The notes under the pieces: model-generated
Database searches by the model: none
What the model saw: the letters and a program-made list of their open reading frames with translations, nothing else
What the model was told of the DNA's origin: nothing
Position numbers and translations under genes: made by a program
In this document: positions 33,106 to 44,900 of the stretch, piece by piece
Numbering within the stretch: the first letter of the stretch is position 1
How the letters are laid out: the number at the start of each line of letters is the position of its first letter
NCBI RefSeq assembly: GCF_016920785.2
Contig: NW_024609846.1
Location: 82,965,816 to 83,029,815, forward strand
Reading direction: 5' to 3'
DNA length: 64,000 nt
From: Ixodes scapularis
Taxonomy: Eukaryota; Arthropoda; Arachnida; Ixodida; Ixodidae

Positions 33106-33570
33106 TGTCTGACATAGGCGTTCGTATTAAAAACACAATTGATGCAGTCGACAGGACTCTAGGACTCCTCCTAGAGTCTGAACTTTCCCTAAAATCTGCT
33201 CTTGCCATCGCCTCTCCAGTTGAGCAAGCGATGAAGGAGGCCAAGCTCTTGACGGAAGAGGGATCCAGTTCACAAGTGGCAAAAATAAAAGCCAAAAATT
33301 CGAGGGCAAGTCCCAGCAAGTCGTCCGGCACTTGTTACAGATGTGGATTACCGCACCACATGGCGGACCATCCTAAGTGCTGGCAAAGAATGAAGCTTGC
33401 AGAAAATGCAACAAGAAGGGACACTTCGCCTCCGTTTGCAAGCAGGGAGTTTCACAAGCAAAATCCCATGTACGAAGAGTGGATCAAGCGCACGACCAAG
33501 TCCAGGTGCTAACTACCAGCTTTACATCAGCTAGGGTAGCTGATGTGTCTGTGCAAGGGGATGATCGATT
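33106..33570 (+). pseudogene. Ty3/gypsy-like gag fragment with two zinc knuckles
   Basis: The plus-strand frame from about 33112 reads GVRIKNTIDAVDRTLGLLLE, then ELSLKSALAIASPVEQAMKEAK, the end of a gypsy-type capsid. A linker and the zinc knuckle CYRCGLPHHMADHPKC follow. A second knuckle, CRKCNKKGHFASVCK, lies in a different frame, so a frameshift falls between them near 33376-33395. Tandem CCHC knuckles bind the element's RNA during particle assembly (family knowledge). Protease, RT and integrase are not found downstream. This is an isolated dead fragment. Confidence 0.75.
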
Positions 33571-34079
33571 GAACTGGTGAGTATGGGATAGCTGGAGATG
33601 ACTTCCTGAATGTAATTATTGTTTCAGAGGTTAGATGGTACTGAATTGTGGCGATTATTAATTATTAAATGAACTCTCCAAGTGTAGGAACTATTAAACA
33701 GGCAAGAAATAAAAAGAAAGCATTATTCTAGTACATCGTTACTTATGCAACTTTACATTTTAACATTTGAAGTGTTCCTCCACCACAAAGTTTTATTATT
33801 ATTACTGTTTTATATTGATTTAATCATTCAAATCTATACCACCATGTGTTTTCTTTTACATACACATTGTATGCTGAGTACAGAGTTTTGGCTGAAGCTA
33901 AGACGTGTTTTGTACACCATTTATTTGTACTAACCTTATAATTGGGAGGAAACATGTGCTTCATCACAATAGCAACATTGCTGAAGTAGAGGTTTCAAGG
34001 AACAAATACAATTAACTTGGAAGTCTGCTTGCCAGTGGAAGGACATTTTTCTATGACATCTGTGCAGTAAAAAGCCCAC
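33571..34079. other. no gene seen
   Basis: AT-rich with no domain or repeat signature. Confidence 0.3.
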
Positions 34080-34450
34080 AAGCGTGCTTCTAATTAAAAA
34101 CGCACGCTATCCAGAATAGCGCGACCCGCAAAAGCGGTTCTTCCTACGAGAATGTGCCTTGTGGAACAGTTTGAAACTCAGAAAAGAGCGTGTACCCTGG
34201 AAGGAGGGTTTCCCCCTTCTATTTGCTGTTTGGCGGGAAAGCGGCGGACCAAGTAACTCGCAAGTGCGCTTCCCCTTGCACGTATTTTCCTTGTGGGAAA
34301 GCGCAGAACCAGCAAATGTACTTGTCAGTTGCAGTAAGATGGGAAAGCAGTAGACCTAACGTTCCATAAGCGTGCTTCTCCCTTAAACACCGAGTTTTGC
34401 AGGAAAGCAAAAAACCCGCAAGTGCGCTTCACCTTACGAAGTTGTGTACT
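34080..34450. repeat. degenerate tandem repeat with AAGTGCGCTTC cores
   Basis: Imperfect units with GGGAAAGC(G/A), ACC(C/A)GCAA and GTGCGCTTC(A/C)CCTTA recur about every 55-75 bases, from AAGCGTGCTTC at 34081 to AAGTGCGCTTC at about 34420. No coding function is apparent. Confidence 0.5.
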
Positions 34451-35094
34451 GCGGAAAAGCGACCTAGAAATACTTCTTCATTATCTACATTTATTGCAAG
34501 AAATCCATGCGCGAATCTCATCCTCCGAAGAGCACTTATGGCAATAGGCAACATTGATTGACTGAACATGACTTTACAACTAACCAAATTACAGATTTCT
34601 CACTGGCGAAATTAAAAAAAGAAAAAATCATTGATTATATTTAAACTGTTTTCTCAAAATAATTTTTTGAGAGAAATATAATTTCTCTGAAAATAATAAA
34701 TACACTAGAATATGCAAGATCAACCAGAGACATATACTTTAGTCTGTCTGCCTGATTCTATACCTCTCTCTGCTGGTATTTGAGTTTGTATGCTTGTTCA
34801 CGCACGCAGTTCTTTTGTTGACTCTACCCTTTCCCTTGTTTTGCTATACCTGAAGAACGAGCTGAAAAGTAGAGAGAGCGTTCAATCCTACAATTTACTT
34901 GTGCCTCAAAGAAGTCTTATATTTGCTCGTTATCCCCATATCAATATTACTTAATAATTATTTTACATGGAATGAAAGATAAATACACCTGAAAACAATA
35001 AAATAGTTGAGGTTCCAGTGGTAAAATTATTGTTTTTCTTAAAATATGTCAAAATGCTTGATTTGAAACATCGGTATTGAAATCATACTTGGGT
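34451..35094. other. no gene seen
   Basis: AT-rich sequence without recognisable features. Confidence 0.3.
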
Positions 35095-35480
35095 AGTCAT
35101 TTAATTACAGTAATTAAATTACTGTAATTTAATTACTTTTCTGGTAATTTGTAATTCATTACTTCCTGCTAAAGGGAGCTGCAATTGTACTTTATTTGCT
35201 TTTTAGCATCAGTAATTACAAACTTTGAGGCATAATTACAATTACTTTTGTAAGGATTTCCGGTGCCAACCGGAAATCCTTGCATCATCATCACTGATGA
35301 TGACATCAGTGACGTCACTGATGACGTCACCGACATTAGCATTGTCATCATCACTGATGATGTCATCAGCAAAGTAATTTGTAATTGCAATGAATTATTT
35401 CTTAGGTAGTACTAATTGTAACTGTAGTTAAACTACTTTTGGAGCAACGTAATTATAATTAAATTACATTTTAGAAGTAA
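35095..35480. repeat. AATTACT-rich foldback region
   Basis: Multiple TAATTACTGTAATT-type palindromes lie at 35100-35240 and return reversed at 35370-35475. Between them are the hairpin GGATTTCCGGTGCCAACC plus complement (about 35257-35282) and a palindromic TGATGACGTCA cluster (35285-35370). The whole looks like a non-coding foldback repeat. Confidence 0.6.
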
Positions 35481-36226
35481 CTTACCTGTATGATTAAAGT
35501 TGTGGTCTAAATCATGATTTCAATTTAAATCAACTTGATTTTTATCCTCCACCCTGTCGATATATGTGTCAGTGCATGACCACTGCAAATCATTTCATTT
35601 GCAGCATGCGACATTGAGCCCTCAATTCGTTATACGAGGGCAATGGGGGATGGCCAAGGGATGAAGATGGGCTGAACAATTTTTTTCCAACATTTTGTTG
35701 ATAGTATACTATTAGATAACTTTGCACCCTGCAGGTGAAATTCGGTACGGTCTGCTTTTCTGGAATCGATCGGATGGACACTGAATCTATAAGTCGATTG
35801 AATCAGGATGTCCCATGCAGGAACCAAACTGTTTAATTTTTTTATAGCTAACTTACTAATATTGTAATATTGCTGCTTTTATGCTTCAAGTGTATAGATA
35901 AGTGGGTAGCACAAATGCTCAGAAAGAGTGGCAATGTCATGTTCTTTATATAGTTGATTATAGTGGAGATAAGAGCTTCTGGAAAAGTATTTGCGACTCT
36001 GTGTAGGTGTCAATCAGGCAAAGGCAAACGCTGCCTTGTACCGCAGAGACACGAGGAATTACGTTACACCACTTTTCTTTGCAAATAATGATTTGGCAGC
36101 GCTACAGCGATAGTAGATAGTGCTGGCAAAAAAGGGCTGTCATTTGTGGCCCTCGAATTAGGAAGGTCAGCAACAGGTTTATAATAATAATCCTGTTGCT
36201 ATAATAATAATCGAGACGGCACGTGC
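35481..36226. other. no gene seen
   Basis: No recognisable exon. Short ATAATAATAAT runs occur at about 36182-36211. Confidence 0.3.
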
Positions 36227-36265
36227 AGTTGCCTGGTAGAAAAGCAACTTTTCTACCAGGCAACT
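36227..36265. repeat. perfect 18-bp hairpin with 3-nt loop
   Basis: AGTTGCCTGGTAGAAAAG at 36227-36244 is followed by CAA and then its exact complement at 36248-36265. No flanking element ends were identified. Confidence 0.7.
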
Positions 36266-36734
36266 AGAACCCAGTTGTCTGCTAGCTGTGATGCTTGGCC
36301 GAACAATGCAAACAAAGAAATTGTTAGCTATCTGGGCCAGCAGCGTCTGAAAAGCATTCATTTAAGGATTAGCAGGAAAATAAGAATAAAGTGTTGGTTT
36401 CAAACTTTTGGACATAAAAGGAATAGAATACTAACTCCAGACGACTACTACTTATTTCAACCAGCAACAAAATTCATCACTGTCATTGCTGGTTGAAGGA
36501 AGCAGTCCACTGTAGTTTCTTTCCATTCTTTGTGTTGGAAAGTTTTTGTATAATCTACTGATATGGCCATACATCCTTCGACAGTAAAACAATTTTTTTT
36601 TTTAAATGCTGTAAACAAATGCCTCCACAGCACACTTCCAGCTTGTCGGAGTAATGAACCACGTCTCTGCAAACTGTAGTGTTCTCAATACAATGCCAGT
36701 ATCAAGCTTAATACTTTGCGACAATACTCTCGTG

Positions 36735-36925
36735 TTAAGCTTTTCCTTGTTGCACCAGTACACGCGGAGAAGCACTCGTGCTCTCGCTGTAAGTTTTCCC
36801 ACATCGCACCGGTGCATGTGAAAAGCACCAGCTCTTTTTTGGTAACCTTCTCCACGCTGCGGAGAAAAGCCAGTGCTCTCGCAGTTAGCTTTCTTACGTT
36901 GCTCTGGTGCACGCAGAGAAACACC
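36735..36925. repeat. tandem repeat, three units of about 62 bp
   Basis: Units built from CACGCGGAGAAGCACTCGTG, CTCTCGC(T/A)GT and a GTTTTCCCACATCGCACCGG-like segment recur at about 36765, 36815 and 36875. Non-coding. Confidence 0.55.
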
Positions 36926-38279
36926 GGGCATTATTTGTGGAGTGATCAGAAAGGAAAAAAGGGGCCCATGTGCGCTAGCTATTGTTGGGGCAGGATTGAT
37001 ATCAAATGCAGTGTGTTGATGTAACTACTAAGGTATAAGACAAATTGGCACCCCACCAAATGTAAGTAAACAACATCAAACTCGATTTGTAATGCAGAAC
37101 AGTTTATTCACATTATAACACAAAATTCCGATTCCCTCGAAGCACTTCAGATTCGGAAAGAATCATCGGACTGTGCAGCGCCTAGTTGTTGGTTTCTTCA
37201 GAGCCAATTTACACAAGTAGCAACTTGCCCAGTTTTCAAGGGGCCTTGTTTTTGGAGCCTTCTTGTTACCAGATGTGAGGCCCACAAACTTTTTGCTATA
37301 ATTTCCCCAGCCTCTTAGAAAGACTATGTCGTCAGATTAACAAAACTTTGCTGGAAAAGTCGGAGAATTCTGAAGAGACAACATGGCGCAGTCAATAGGG
37401 CACCCTTGATGGTCCAGCCGTCCCACGAGCGGGTCCCTGGCATTGCCTCCTTGTGGTCCTGCTGGATCTTGGCCCTGGCCATCTTCTCCAGCATGCTCCG
37501 TACTTGCTGGCCCATGAACCCAGCGAGGACCTGCACACGGTACTTGACATTAGCACCAAAGCTGATTGTTAGCTGCAGTCACCTCACTTGTTCAAATTGT
37601 TAAAGATGTTGCCTTGAAGATTTCACAGAAAAGGTGCTGCGCCTTTAGCTTTACATACAAGGCACCTATGCCAAAACGTCTAACTGGGACCGGTTGGCAT
37701 CTCGACTGGTTACAACTGGAACTAACTGGTCCCAAGTTGGAATTGGCTGTTATCAATAGGAGTGCAACTGGGATCAGCTGAGGGGTCAACTGGCTTGACT
37801 ATGCCCAGATGGGGAACGGGTAGCGGTAACTGGGACCATTTAAGGAGTTAACTGGTTGGAGGGATTCCCAGGGGAAGTTTCAATTGTTTTCCCATTCCCT
37901 GTTAGGGTTCACATGCCGTGTCCATTTCGACAAGATGGGGGTGTATTGATCTTTGCTAGTGAAGGAAAAAAAACTTAAATATATAGATTTACAGAAATGG
38001 ATAAACCTTTAATTACTAGGTATACATTTATGTATTTAAAAAAATATGTCAAATTTTAATGTACATATCCTTTTATAAATTGCAATATAATTAGTGGCAT
38101 AAAAAATATTTACTTAAATCAACATTTATGTACATGTATAAAAATGTATTAAACATTGAAGCAAAGACCTACTCCCTTTTTTTTTAAATCGGACCCAGCA
38201 GGCCGTTGTGACACGCATGCGGATTAGTTTTGCGCGTTGTCGACAGATGGCACATGTGACGCAGTGAAAAATCACCAAT
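36926..38279. other. no gene seen; AACTGG-rich stretch
   Basis: Bases 37680-37870 contain many AACTGG/GGGACC words in no strict order. A similar stretch occurs at 32480-32570. No recognisable gene. Confidence 0.35.
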
Positions 38280-39130
38280 CATGATTTTTAACGATGATGA
38301 AGTTGAGAGGCTGAAGGTACAGAATATTACAGTTGAGAAAGCTAGTAAATACAAGTACCTAGGAGTATGGATATGTGATGGTGCAGAATATCTCAGTGAG
38401 CATGAAAAGTATATAATAGGTAAGGGCAACAGAAATGCAGCTGTAATGAAAAATAGAGCACTTTGAAATTACAACAGGTATGAGGTGGTGAGAGAGATTT
38501 GGAAAGGGGTCATGGTGCCTGGCTTGACTTTTGGAAATGCAGTGCTATGAGTGAAATCCGAAGTGCATGCGAGACTAGATATAAAACAGTGCAGAGTAGG
38601 TAGGCTGGCTTTGGGGACACATTGCAAAACACCAAACCAGGGAGCTAGTACAAGGAGACATGGGATGGGCGTCATTTGAGAGCAAGGAAGCGGTGAGCAA
38701 GATAGAATTTGAGGATTGGTTGAGGCAAATGGATGGGTGGCAATGGGCACAAAAGGTTTTCAGCTATTTATACATGAGGAGTATAGATACAAACTGGAGA
38801 CAGTGCACTAGGGAGTTAGGAGGACAGTTTTTAAGGCTATAGTGGACTTAGGAAGAGCAGGTGTCAGTTAAGGCCACAGAAAGAGATTGGTGGCTAGAGA
38901 GAATGCAGACAAAGACGGCTCTGGAAAACTATAAATTAAACAAAACAGTTATTGCCAAAGAAAGCATTTATGACCATTCTAGGGAAAGCTCATTGTTGTT
39001 TGAGGCGAGGACGGGTGTACTGCAAACCAGAACACACAGAGCGAAGTACCAGGAAATGGATACAGTGTGCACTGCTTGTGGAGAGGAGGACGAGACGGCT
39101 GAGCACTTGATACTTGATATGAAGAGAACA
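38280..39130 (+). pseudogene. LINE reverse transcriptase, decayed C-terminal part
   Basis: The plus-strand frames read KYKYLGVWICDGAEY (end of the RT palm/thumb of a non-LTR element), NYNRYEVVREIWKG, RATPNQG-like and QMDGWQWAQKVFSYLYM segments. They finish with VCTACGEEDETAEHL, a C-terminal Cys/His motif typical of LINE proteins. Several stops and frameshifts interrupt it, for example TGA at 38464 and TAG after GQFLRL. The catalytic YxDD part would lie upstream and is absent. This is a 5'-truncated, long-dead insertion. Confidence 0.72.
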
Positions 39131-40135
39131 TAGATTTAATAAAGTCATTGGGTTTTAGAAACAGCGAAGGAACAGTGGATTTCAAGACAGTAGAGATTAC
39201 CAAGCAAATATTAAGTGAATGGTGGCAGAAGGCGAGAGAAAACTAGGTATTATCTTGTTAACTGATGGCAAGGGTGTTTTGTTAACTGATGGCAAGGGTG
39301 TTTATAGCCTCACTTTCTTTGCAGTGCGGAGTGAATATAGCTTTCACCTTTAAATATTCTAAGCTTAAATGGTAAAACAGAATGGCTAGGTGGCGTAAGC
39401 TACCGCCCGATCCAAAGGGCTCAGCCGGATTCGTCCATCCGTCCATCCAGCGGTCGGTAGAGAAGGGAAACCATCGCCAAAGTTGGTGTATTGATAAACG
39501 TGTCGTTATGAAAATGTCAAAACCATATCTGCGCTTCTTGCGACCCAACGGTGAACTTCGAGGGCAGAAAGATGCAGTTCAACGACCGGAGGGCAGCCAG
39601 GGAGAAACCAGACGGAAGAGAAAACAGCCGCGGAGAGCACAATGGTAAAAATGGCGGAAAGTCTACCCGAACTGGCAGCTGTTGTGACACAAGCAATTGG
39701 AATTGTTTGATTGTAAGGTGGGAGCGCAACCGCATCCTATCAGGACTTCACCTGCGCAACGCGGAAACACGGGTGAGCTCCTTTCTTCACGCGATGGAGA
39801 GAAGCTAGGGACGTCGTCACGGGTGCTGACAGACGCCAGCGGCTAATCTTTCACCTCGCACAAATACTCGCTCTGAAAGGGCGATTCAATCGTCGCAATT
39901 AGCTAACGAGGCAACTGAAGCGGTCCTTATAGCTACGCTGTGCTTCCTTCAATCCGGAAACGTGAACGTCACCGAACCTATTTATTTTCATTCTCGGTTT
40001 TTGACAATAAAGACTGGTCAACCTTCCAAGTTGTGCCGTGTTTCGTTGCTGGAGTTGGCACCGTTCTGTCAACCAGTTGAATCCAACCAGTAATTTAGCT
40101 CGCCACGTGCGCAGGTCAATTTTCAGTTCCCCTTT
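39131..40135. other. no gene seen; possible LTR remnant
   Basis: A duplicated TTAACTGATGGCAAGGGTGT lies at about 39258-39301. Bases 39815-40075 have an LTR-like layout (AATAAAG at about 40009, then a GT-rich stretch), but no terminal repeats or partner LTR were found. Confidence 0.35.
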
Positions 40136-40729
40136 TTACGGTGAGCCTTGCAATCGTAGCCGCCTTATATTCGCGCTCTTTATAGTGCAGCGACATAACG
40201 CACGTGTGCATACCTCGTTGCCGATCCGGTTTGGGTGGACGCCGTCGCGGTGGATCCACTGGTGCCACTCGTCAGCTAGCCCGTCAAGGAACGTGAACCC
40301 TTCCCTGCGACACAACTCTCGCAGCAGCGAGTTCACCTCTCGGTAACGGTCATTCGAAGCCTCGATCTCTGCAGCGTGACTACGCTGCCATTCCAATGAG
40401 CAGAACCTATTCTCCCGTCTCGGAAGAACGGCAGAAAAGGCGATCTGCATCATTGGATTGCGTTCACAGATCTGGGCAGCTAGACGACGATATTTGTCGA
40501 TGTACACGCTGGCACTAATATGGGAATTATTAGTGTCAACGTGTAGGATGACAACATCAAAATCGGGTAGCTTCTCAGACACCTGGGAAAACAAGTGCTC
40601 GATTCTAATACCACTAAACGGCGCAACCTCAACAGCCAACCGACTATTCAATGGCAAGTACTTCACCATCGAATCGCCGGCTACCAAAACTCGAGGCACG
40701 CTGGGGGTTCGATCAAAGCTAAAATACAA
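40136..40729 (-). CDS. SGNH/GDSL-type hydrolase-like exon
   Basis: On the minus strand about 195 residues form an SGNH-hydrolase fold by motif. VLVAGDSMVKYL carries the nucleophile serine of block I. LPDFDVVILHVDTNN corresponds to block III (normally GTND, here DTNN). FTFLDGLADEW and DGVHPNRIGNEV supply the catalytic D..H of block V. Such enzymes are esterases or acetylhydrolases; copies also occur in ORF1 proteins of some non-LTR elements. There is no ATG at the start. The frame follows a splice-acceptor-like TTTGTATTTTAG, so this is probably a terminal exon. An AATAAA lies downstream at about 39980 on the minus strand. Host gene or mobile origin cannot be decided. Confidence 0.62.
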   Translation of the reverse strand: MYFSFDRTPSVPRVLVAGDSMVKYLPLNSRLAVEVAPFSGIRIEHLFSQVSEKLPDFDVVILHVDTNNSHISASVYIDKYRRLAAQICERNPMMQIAFSAVLPRRENRFCSLEWQRSHAAEIEASNDRYREVNSLLRELCRREGFTFLDGLADEWHQWIHRDGVHPNRIGNEVCTRALCRCTIKSANIRRLRLQGSP

Positions 40730-41737
40730 AGAGTAGCACTAGATACGGAAAAATGTATTGCTAAAAAGAACAAGACAATGCTAAACAAAACGCTTCAAAG
40801 AGTGCGAAAAATCAGTCAAAATAGCTTGCGTGACCGCAGCCGACAGCAGCGCGGCCAAGACCCGACCACAGAAGACTACAGCGGCAGACGCACATGGTCG
40901 GCCACATGTCATAACAAAGGCAACATCCGGGGCCGGGGATGATACGTTACTTCCGGCGTCGAAGGAACGATTTCCACACAGCCGTCTTTCCTCCGACGCG
41001 ACTACGTCACTTCCGGCGTCGGAGGAACGATTTGCACACAGGTCCCACTCCTCCGACGCCCGTCGGAGGAAGCACTTCCAAAAGTGTAATTTAAAACTTT
41101 TTTTTTTTACTTTTAGGCTCTTTAGCGCCAGGATTATGTCGATAGTCATGGTGGCCACTAAGTAATGAGGTGGGTTAATTAGTTATACCAAAACTAGTAT
41201 AACTAATTCACCCATTGCGTCACTTTGAGTTACAGTTTCCACCACCAAAAACACAAATATATAAAGTTAATTAAACAGTTTTAGAAATTAGCTAACTAAC
41301 TGACCTTTTCGCCTCCAGTAGGCCCAGTGCTAAGAAAAAAAAAAAAAAACGAAACCCTAGCGCTTTAACGCAAGTTCCCTTTCTTGAAAACACCCTGCAT
41401 TGGCCCAGGTGCCCCTAAACAAAATCAAGAAATGCAGGAGAAAAGAAAAGAGTAGATTAAGAAAATTGGGAAAAGAAGGGGGTACATTAAAATAAAAGTA
41501 GGAGCGGAGAAGTGGGGGGTTCCAGAGTGATGTGGTTCCACCAGGTTCCACGTGGGTTCGACATAAGTTCAACAACGGTGGTTCGCGGAATCGCCAGCTG
41601 CCCAGCTGCTTTGTGCCTCTGCGCGCTACTGGCAGCCGCACGGCGAGCGTAAACAACAGCGTGTGTGCGTGTGTGGCTCCGGCATTATTATAGCATTATT
41701 GTTTTGGGTCTGCGTCAGTTCTTTTCTCGGCGGCGGC
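40730..41737. other. 5' region of the DDI1-like gene; dispersed repeat
   Basis: Bases 40940-41075 carry TCCTCCGACGC and ACTTCCGGCGTCGGAGG words shared with 31645-31735. The 100 bases before the ATG are GC-rich with a GT run (41661-41675). No clear TATA box is seen. The transcription start is unknown. Confidence 0.35.
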
Positions 41738-41993
41738 ATGAAGTTGACGGTGACGACGCTGTCCGGCGAGCTGTACATGCTCGACGTCGGCGCCGAGATG
41801 GAGCTGGAGAACCTCAAGGCACTCTGCGAGTACGAGTCGTCCATTCCGGCCCGGGAGATGGTGGTGATGCACGAGGGACGGCCCTTGCTGGACGACAAGC
41901 GCTCGTTGTCGGCGCACTCCATCAAGGACGGGGACGTGCTGCTCATTCAGCACCTGGTTCCGCCGCAGCCGAGCCAGGCCTCCAGCAGTTCGG
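41738..41993 (+). CDS. DDI1: DDI1 exon 1, UBL domain
   Basis: Encodes the ubiquitin-like fold: MKLTVTTLSGE, ENLKALCEYESSIPAREMVV, LLDDKRSLSAHSIKDGDVLL, then a serine-rich linker. The donor is CGG|GTGAGG at 41993/41994, leaving phase 1. The frame is open upstream of the ATG to 41663, but family alignment starts at this methionine. The following open stretch to 42160 is intron read-through. Confidence 0.93.
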
Positions 41994-44900
41994 GTGAGGG
42001 GTCCCGCGGCGTGAAGGGCCGAGCTGCGGGGGCGGTGCCCCTCGGCGATGCCGGCCAGTTCCGCGCCCCAGCCGATGGCGCACTCTCATTTTCCTCACCA
42101 AAACACGTCGAACGATATCTGGCAGTGTTGGGACTGAGCGCAGATTCCCACGAAAGGTAGTAAAGCAGCTCGTGGGGAGAATAAAAGGTGACTTCGCTGT
42201 CGTTGATTTGTAGTCTACAATCCGCTGCGTCATTGTTGTGATGACGCGTTTTCATAAACTTCCCCTGAAAGCCGATATACGAACTCGGCTTCGGGCGATG
42301 GTAACCTAATGCCAAGAAGGTTATCTAACGTCCTTATTTAGCCAAGCGTAGGAAATGACAAAGTGATAAATAAGTGGCGGCAAAGGTACGTGAGTGCCAC
42401 TATGTGCCAATTTCTGCTATGTCGCTCTGAGCGAATACCCAGACATGTCAGGAATTTCTACTAAAGATTTGTTGCTTCTTAGGCCGCGTGCAGAGAGAAC
42501 TGCCGAATTATCGACGTTATCTTTGAGCGAATGCCTATTTCTGACGCGGAAGGTGATATCCTTATCGTTCTGTTCGCAACCTTTCCATACCTAATGCCTC
42601 AGCGAACTGCTAATGGTTGTACCCCCCCCCCCCCCCCCCCTTTAAAATTTATCACTCCTCTTTCGCAGTGGTTCCAGCTGTTACTGTACAGTCTGAGGAC
42701 TGATCAGGTTATAAGCTGCAGTCACAGTGCCGGGTTAGTTAGATGTTGGTGTGAACTGCAGATGATGCATTGCATGGCATTTCACTTGACGGGAGGGGGG
42801 GTCCTTCTTTCGACATTCCCGGTCGCAGGTACCCAGTGAAATGCCAGGGCAAAAAATAGGACCAAAAAAGTGTGCTGGCACAATCCCTGCTGAAGGCCAT
42901 GGTGGCGGTGGTTCTTGAGGAGTGCTTGCAGCTTCGGGAGGGACACTGCCTTTTTGACTTGCGGTGCCTTGAAAAAACCTCTAACAGGCTGTCCCCTTCA
43001 TTTCTTTCCTGTAGCAGTAAGGTTTCGACTCGTCACAGAGCTGCCGCGAATGTAGTTACGACAGCCATCCGTTTTGCCATAGCATGCCCCACACCCTGCA
43101 GTTCGCCGGTCGACGAAGTACGAGTAGCTAAAGTTAGAAGCAACTGCGCCCGCCAGGAAACAATACGACAGCCGCTTATCCCTGCTATGATTTTTGTCGC
43201 CGTGTTGGGGACATCCTGGTGTGCCAACCGGTGTGTTTACCATCCTGTCCCACCCGTGCATCGAAAGCGGTCAAGGCAACGAATGACATCGCAAAAGCTG
43301 GAGTGTCATGTTGCGGGACATCGCAGTTCCGGCGGCTGGCACTAGAAGTACCCGCAAAAGGCATGAGCGAACGCGAGTGTCGTCTTAGTCGCGGCGTGTC
43401 CACTCCCGGCTTCCGAACCTTCGATAGACGGTCGAGCTAGAGAGCGACCTGCAGCAGAATGGGTGTCTGTCACATCTACCGCCGCTGCTGCGACACTGCC
43501 GGGCTTGCGGATGGCAACGACGTGACACTTCTACGACATTAACAAGCGTTAATCGAGGGACCGCTTTTTTTGGACGCGGTAAACACGCCAGTCAGATGCG
43601 TTCCAGGCACCGTAACATGGCTGGACTGACCCCTGCTAGAGTCACTGAATGTTTCCAGAGCACTAAAACTCCCAGGCTCGATAGCACCCAAATGGTGGCT
43701 CAATCTTTTCTTCTTTTTTTTTACTGTGGTCACCATGAGCATTTGGAAAGCATATTTTTGCATAAAAACAAATTGAGAAAGAATTTTTTCTTGGGAACTT
43801 TTATCAAAGATTAGTTTAGAATGACAGGAGTGTGATCTTTCCGTAAAATTTTAGTTTACACAGTTTTTCGGCTCAGTCAATAATCTTTTTATACAACTGT
43901 GTCTTACCAGTGATTTCAGGTAGCGCGTCCCGACCTGGGCACTTCCTAACTTCGGTGGTAATTTGTGGCCTGTCCACTTGAGAGATGGGGTTGGCATCCC
44001 TGAAACCCCTTCCACCAAAGATGTTTCAGCACCAAAATGGTTGGTAAAAGCTAAAATAGGACAGTCGCAGTGGAAGCTATCGAATGCGGTACTCTGGAAA
44101 CATTTAGTGACTCTAACCTTAGCATGCCCTGGCAGGCACTGAGCTGAGCCTGGGCGGAGGAGCGGCCACCCAGGGGGAAGAGGACCCGGCCTTCATCCGG
44201 GACATGATTCTCAAGAGCCCTGAGCAGCTGGCCCTCCTCAAGCACAACAACCCCCAGCTGGCCGACGCCTTGCTCACGGGAGACCTGGGTAAACGGTCTC
44301 CGCTCGGTTGCCCATTTCTGCCGCTGCAGTCTCCAGACATTTGCATAGTGTCGGAATTCCTGGGGTCTCTAGTTTTGCCGTCATCTGCCATCAGTGTCAT
44401 GGAAGTAATAACTAAAGGGCGGCGCCGCCTGCAACCTCTCGGCCCGTCGTTGCTTTAAGGCTCCGTACAAGCCGCATCTTGGAACTGCTTGTGGAAAGGT
44501 TCGGGAAAGCAGAGAGAGAAAAGTAACTGAGGAAGAGGTTAGGACTGAAGTCAGCGTGGTATCCTTGAAGGCCTTACCTTTTTTCCTCTAAGAGACTTCT
44601 GAATGTGAAAGGGATCATTAAATTTTATTTTGCTTTGGCCCAGTTGTGCTCAGAATAAAGCGTGAAAGAGGAATCATCTGTTTATATACAATGGTTTTGG
44701 CATTAACTGCCCTGATGAGGATCGCTTTCCTGCTCATCTAGGGTACTGTTTTTTTCCCTCACCCGAACTTCTGTGTTCAAGGCCCTTCAAACGTGAGCAG
44801 GAAAGGTTATCCCTTGACGACAGGTGATCCTATTGGTAGGGCTTGCCGGACGTTGAGCACTAAGAGGCTGTGAGCCTCAGAGCAAGCAAAAAGGAAAAAA

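Noticed and set aside
39815..40075. Solo LTR
   Set aside because: It has an LTR-like AATAAAG and GT-rich end, but no TG...CA termini, no target duplication and no second copy in the window.
41994..42160. Continuation of the UBL exon into an alternative 141-residue protein
   Set aside because: The frame past 41993 is intron read-through. The donor CGG|GTGAGG joins exon 2 exactly in phase and restores the DDI1 family sequence.
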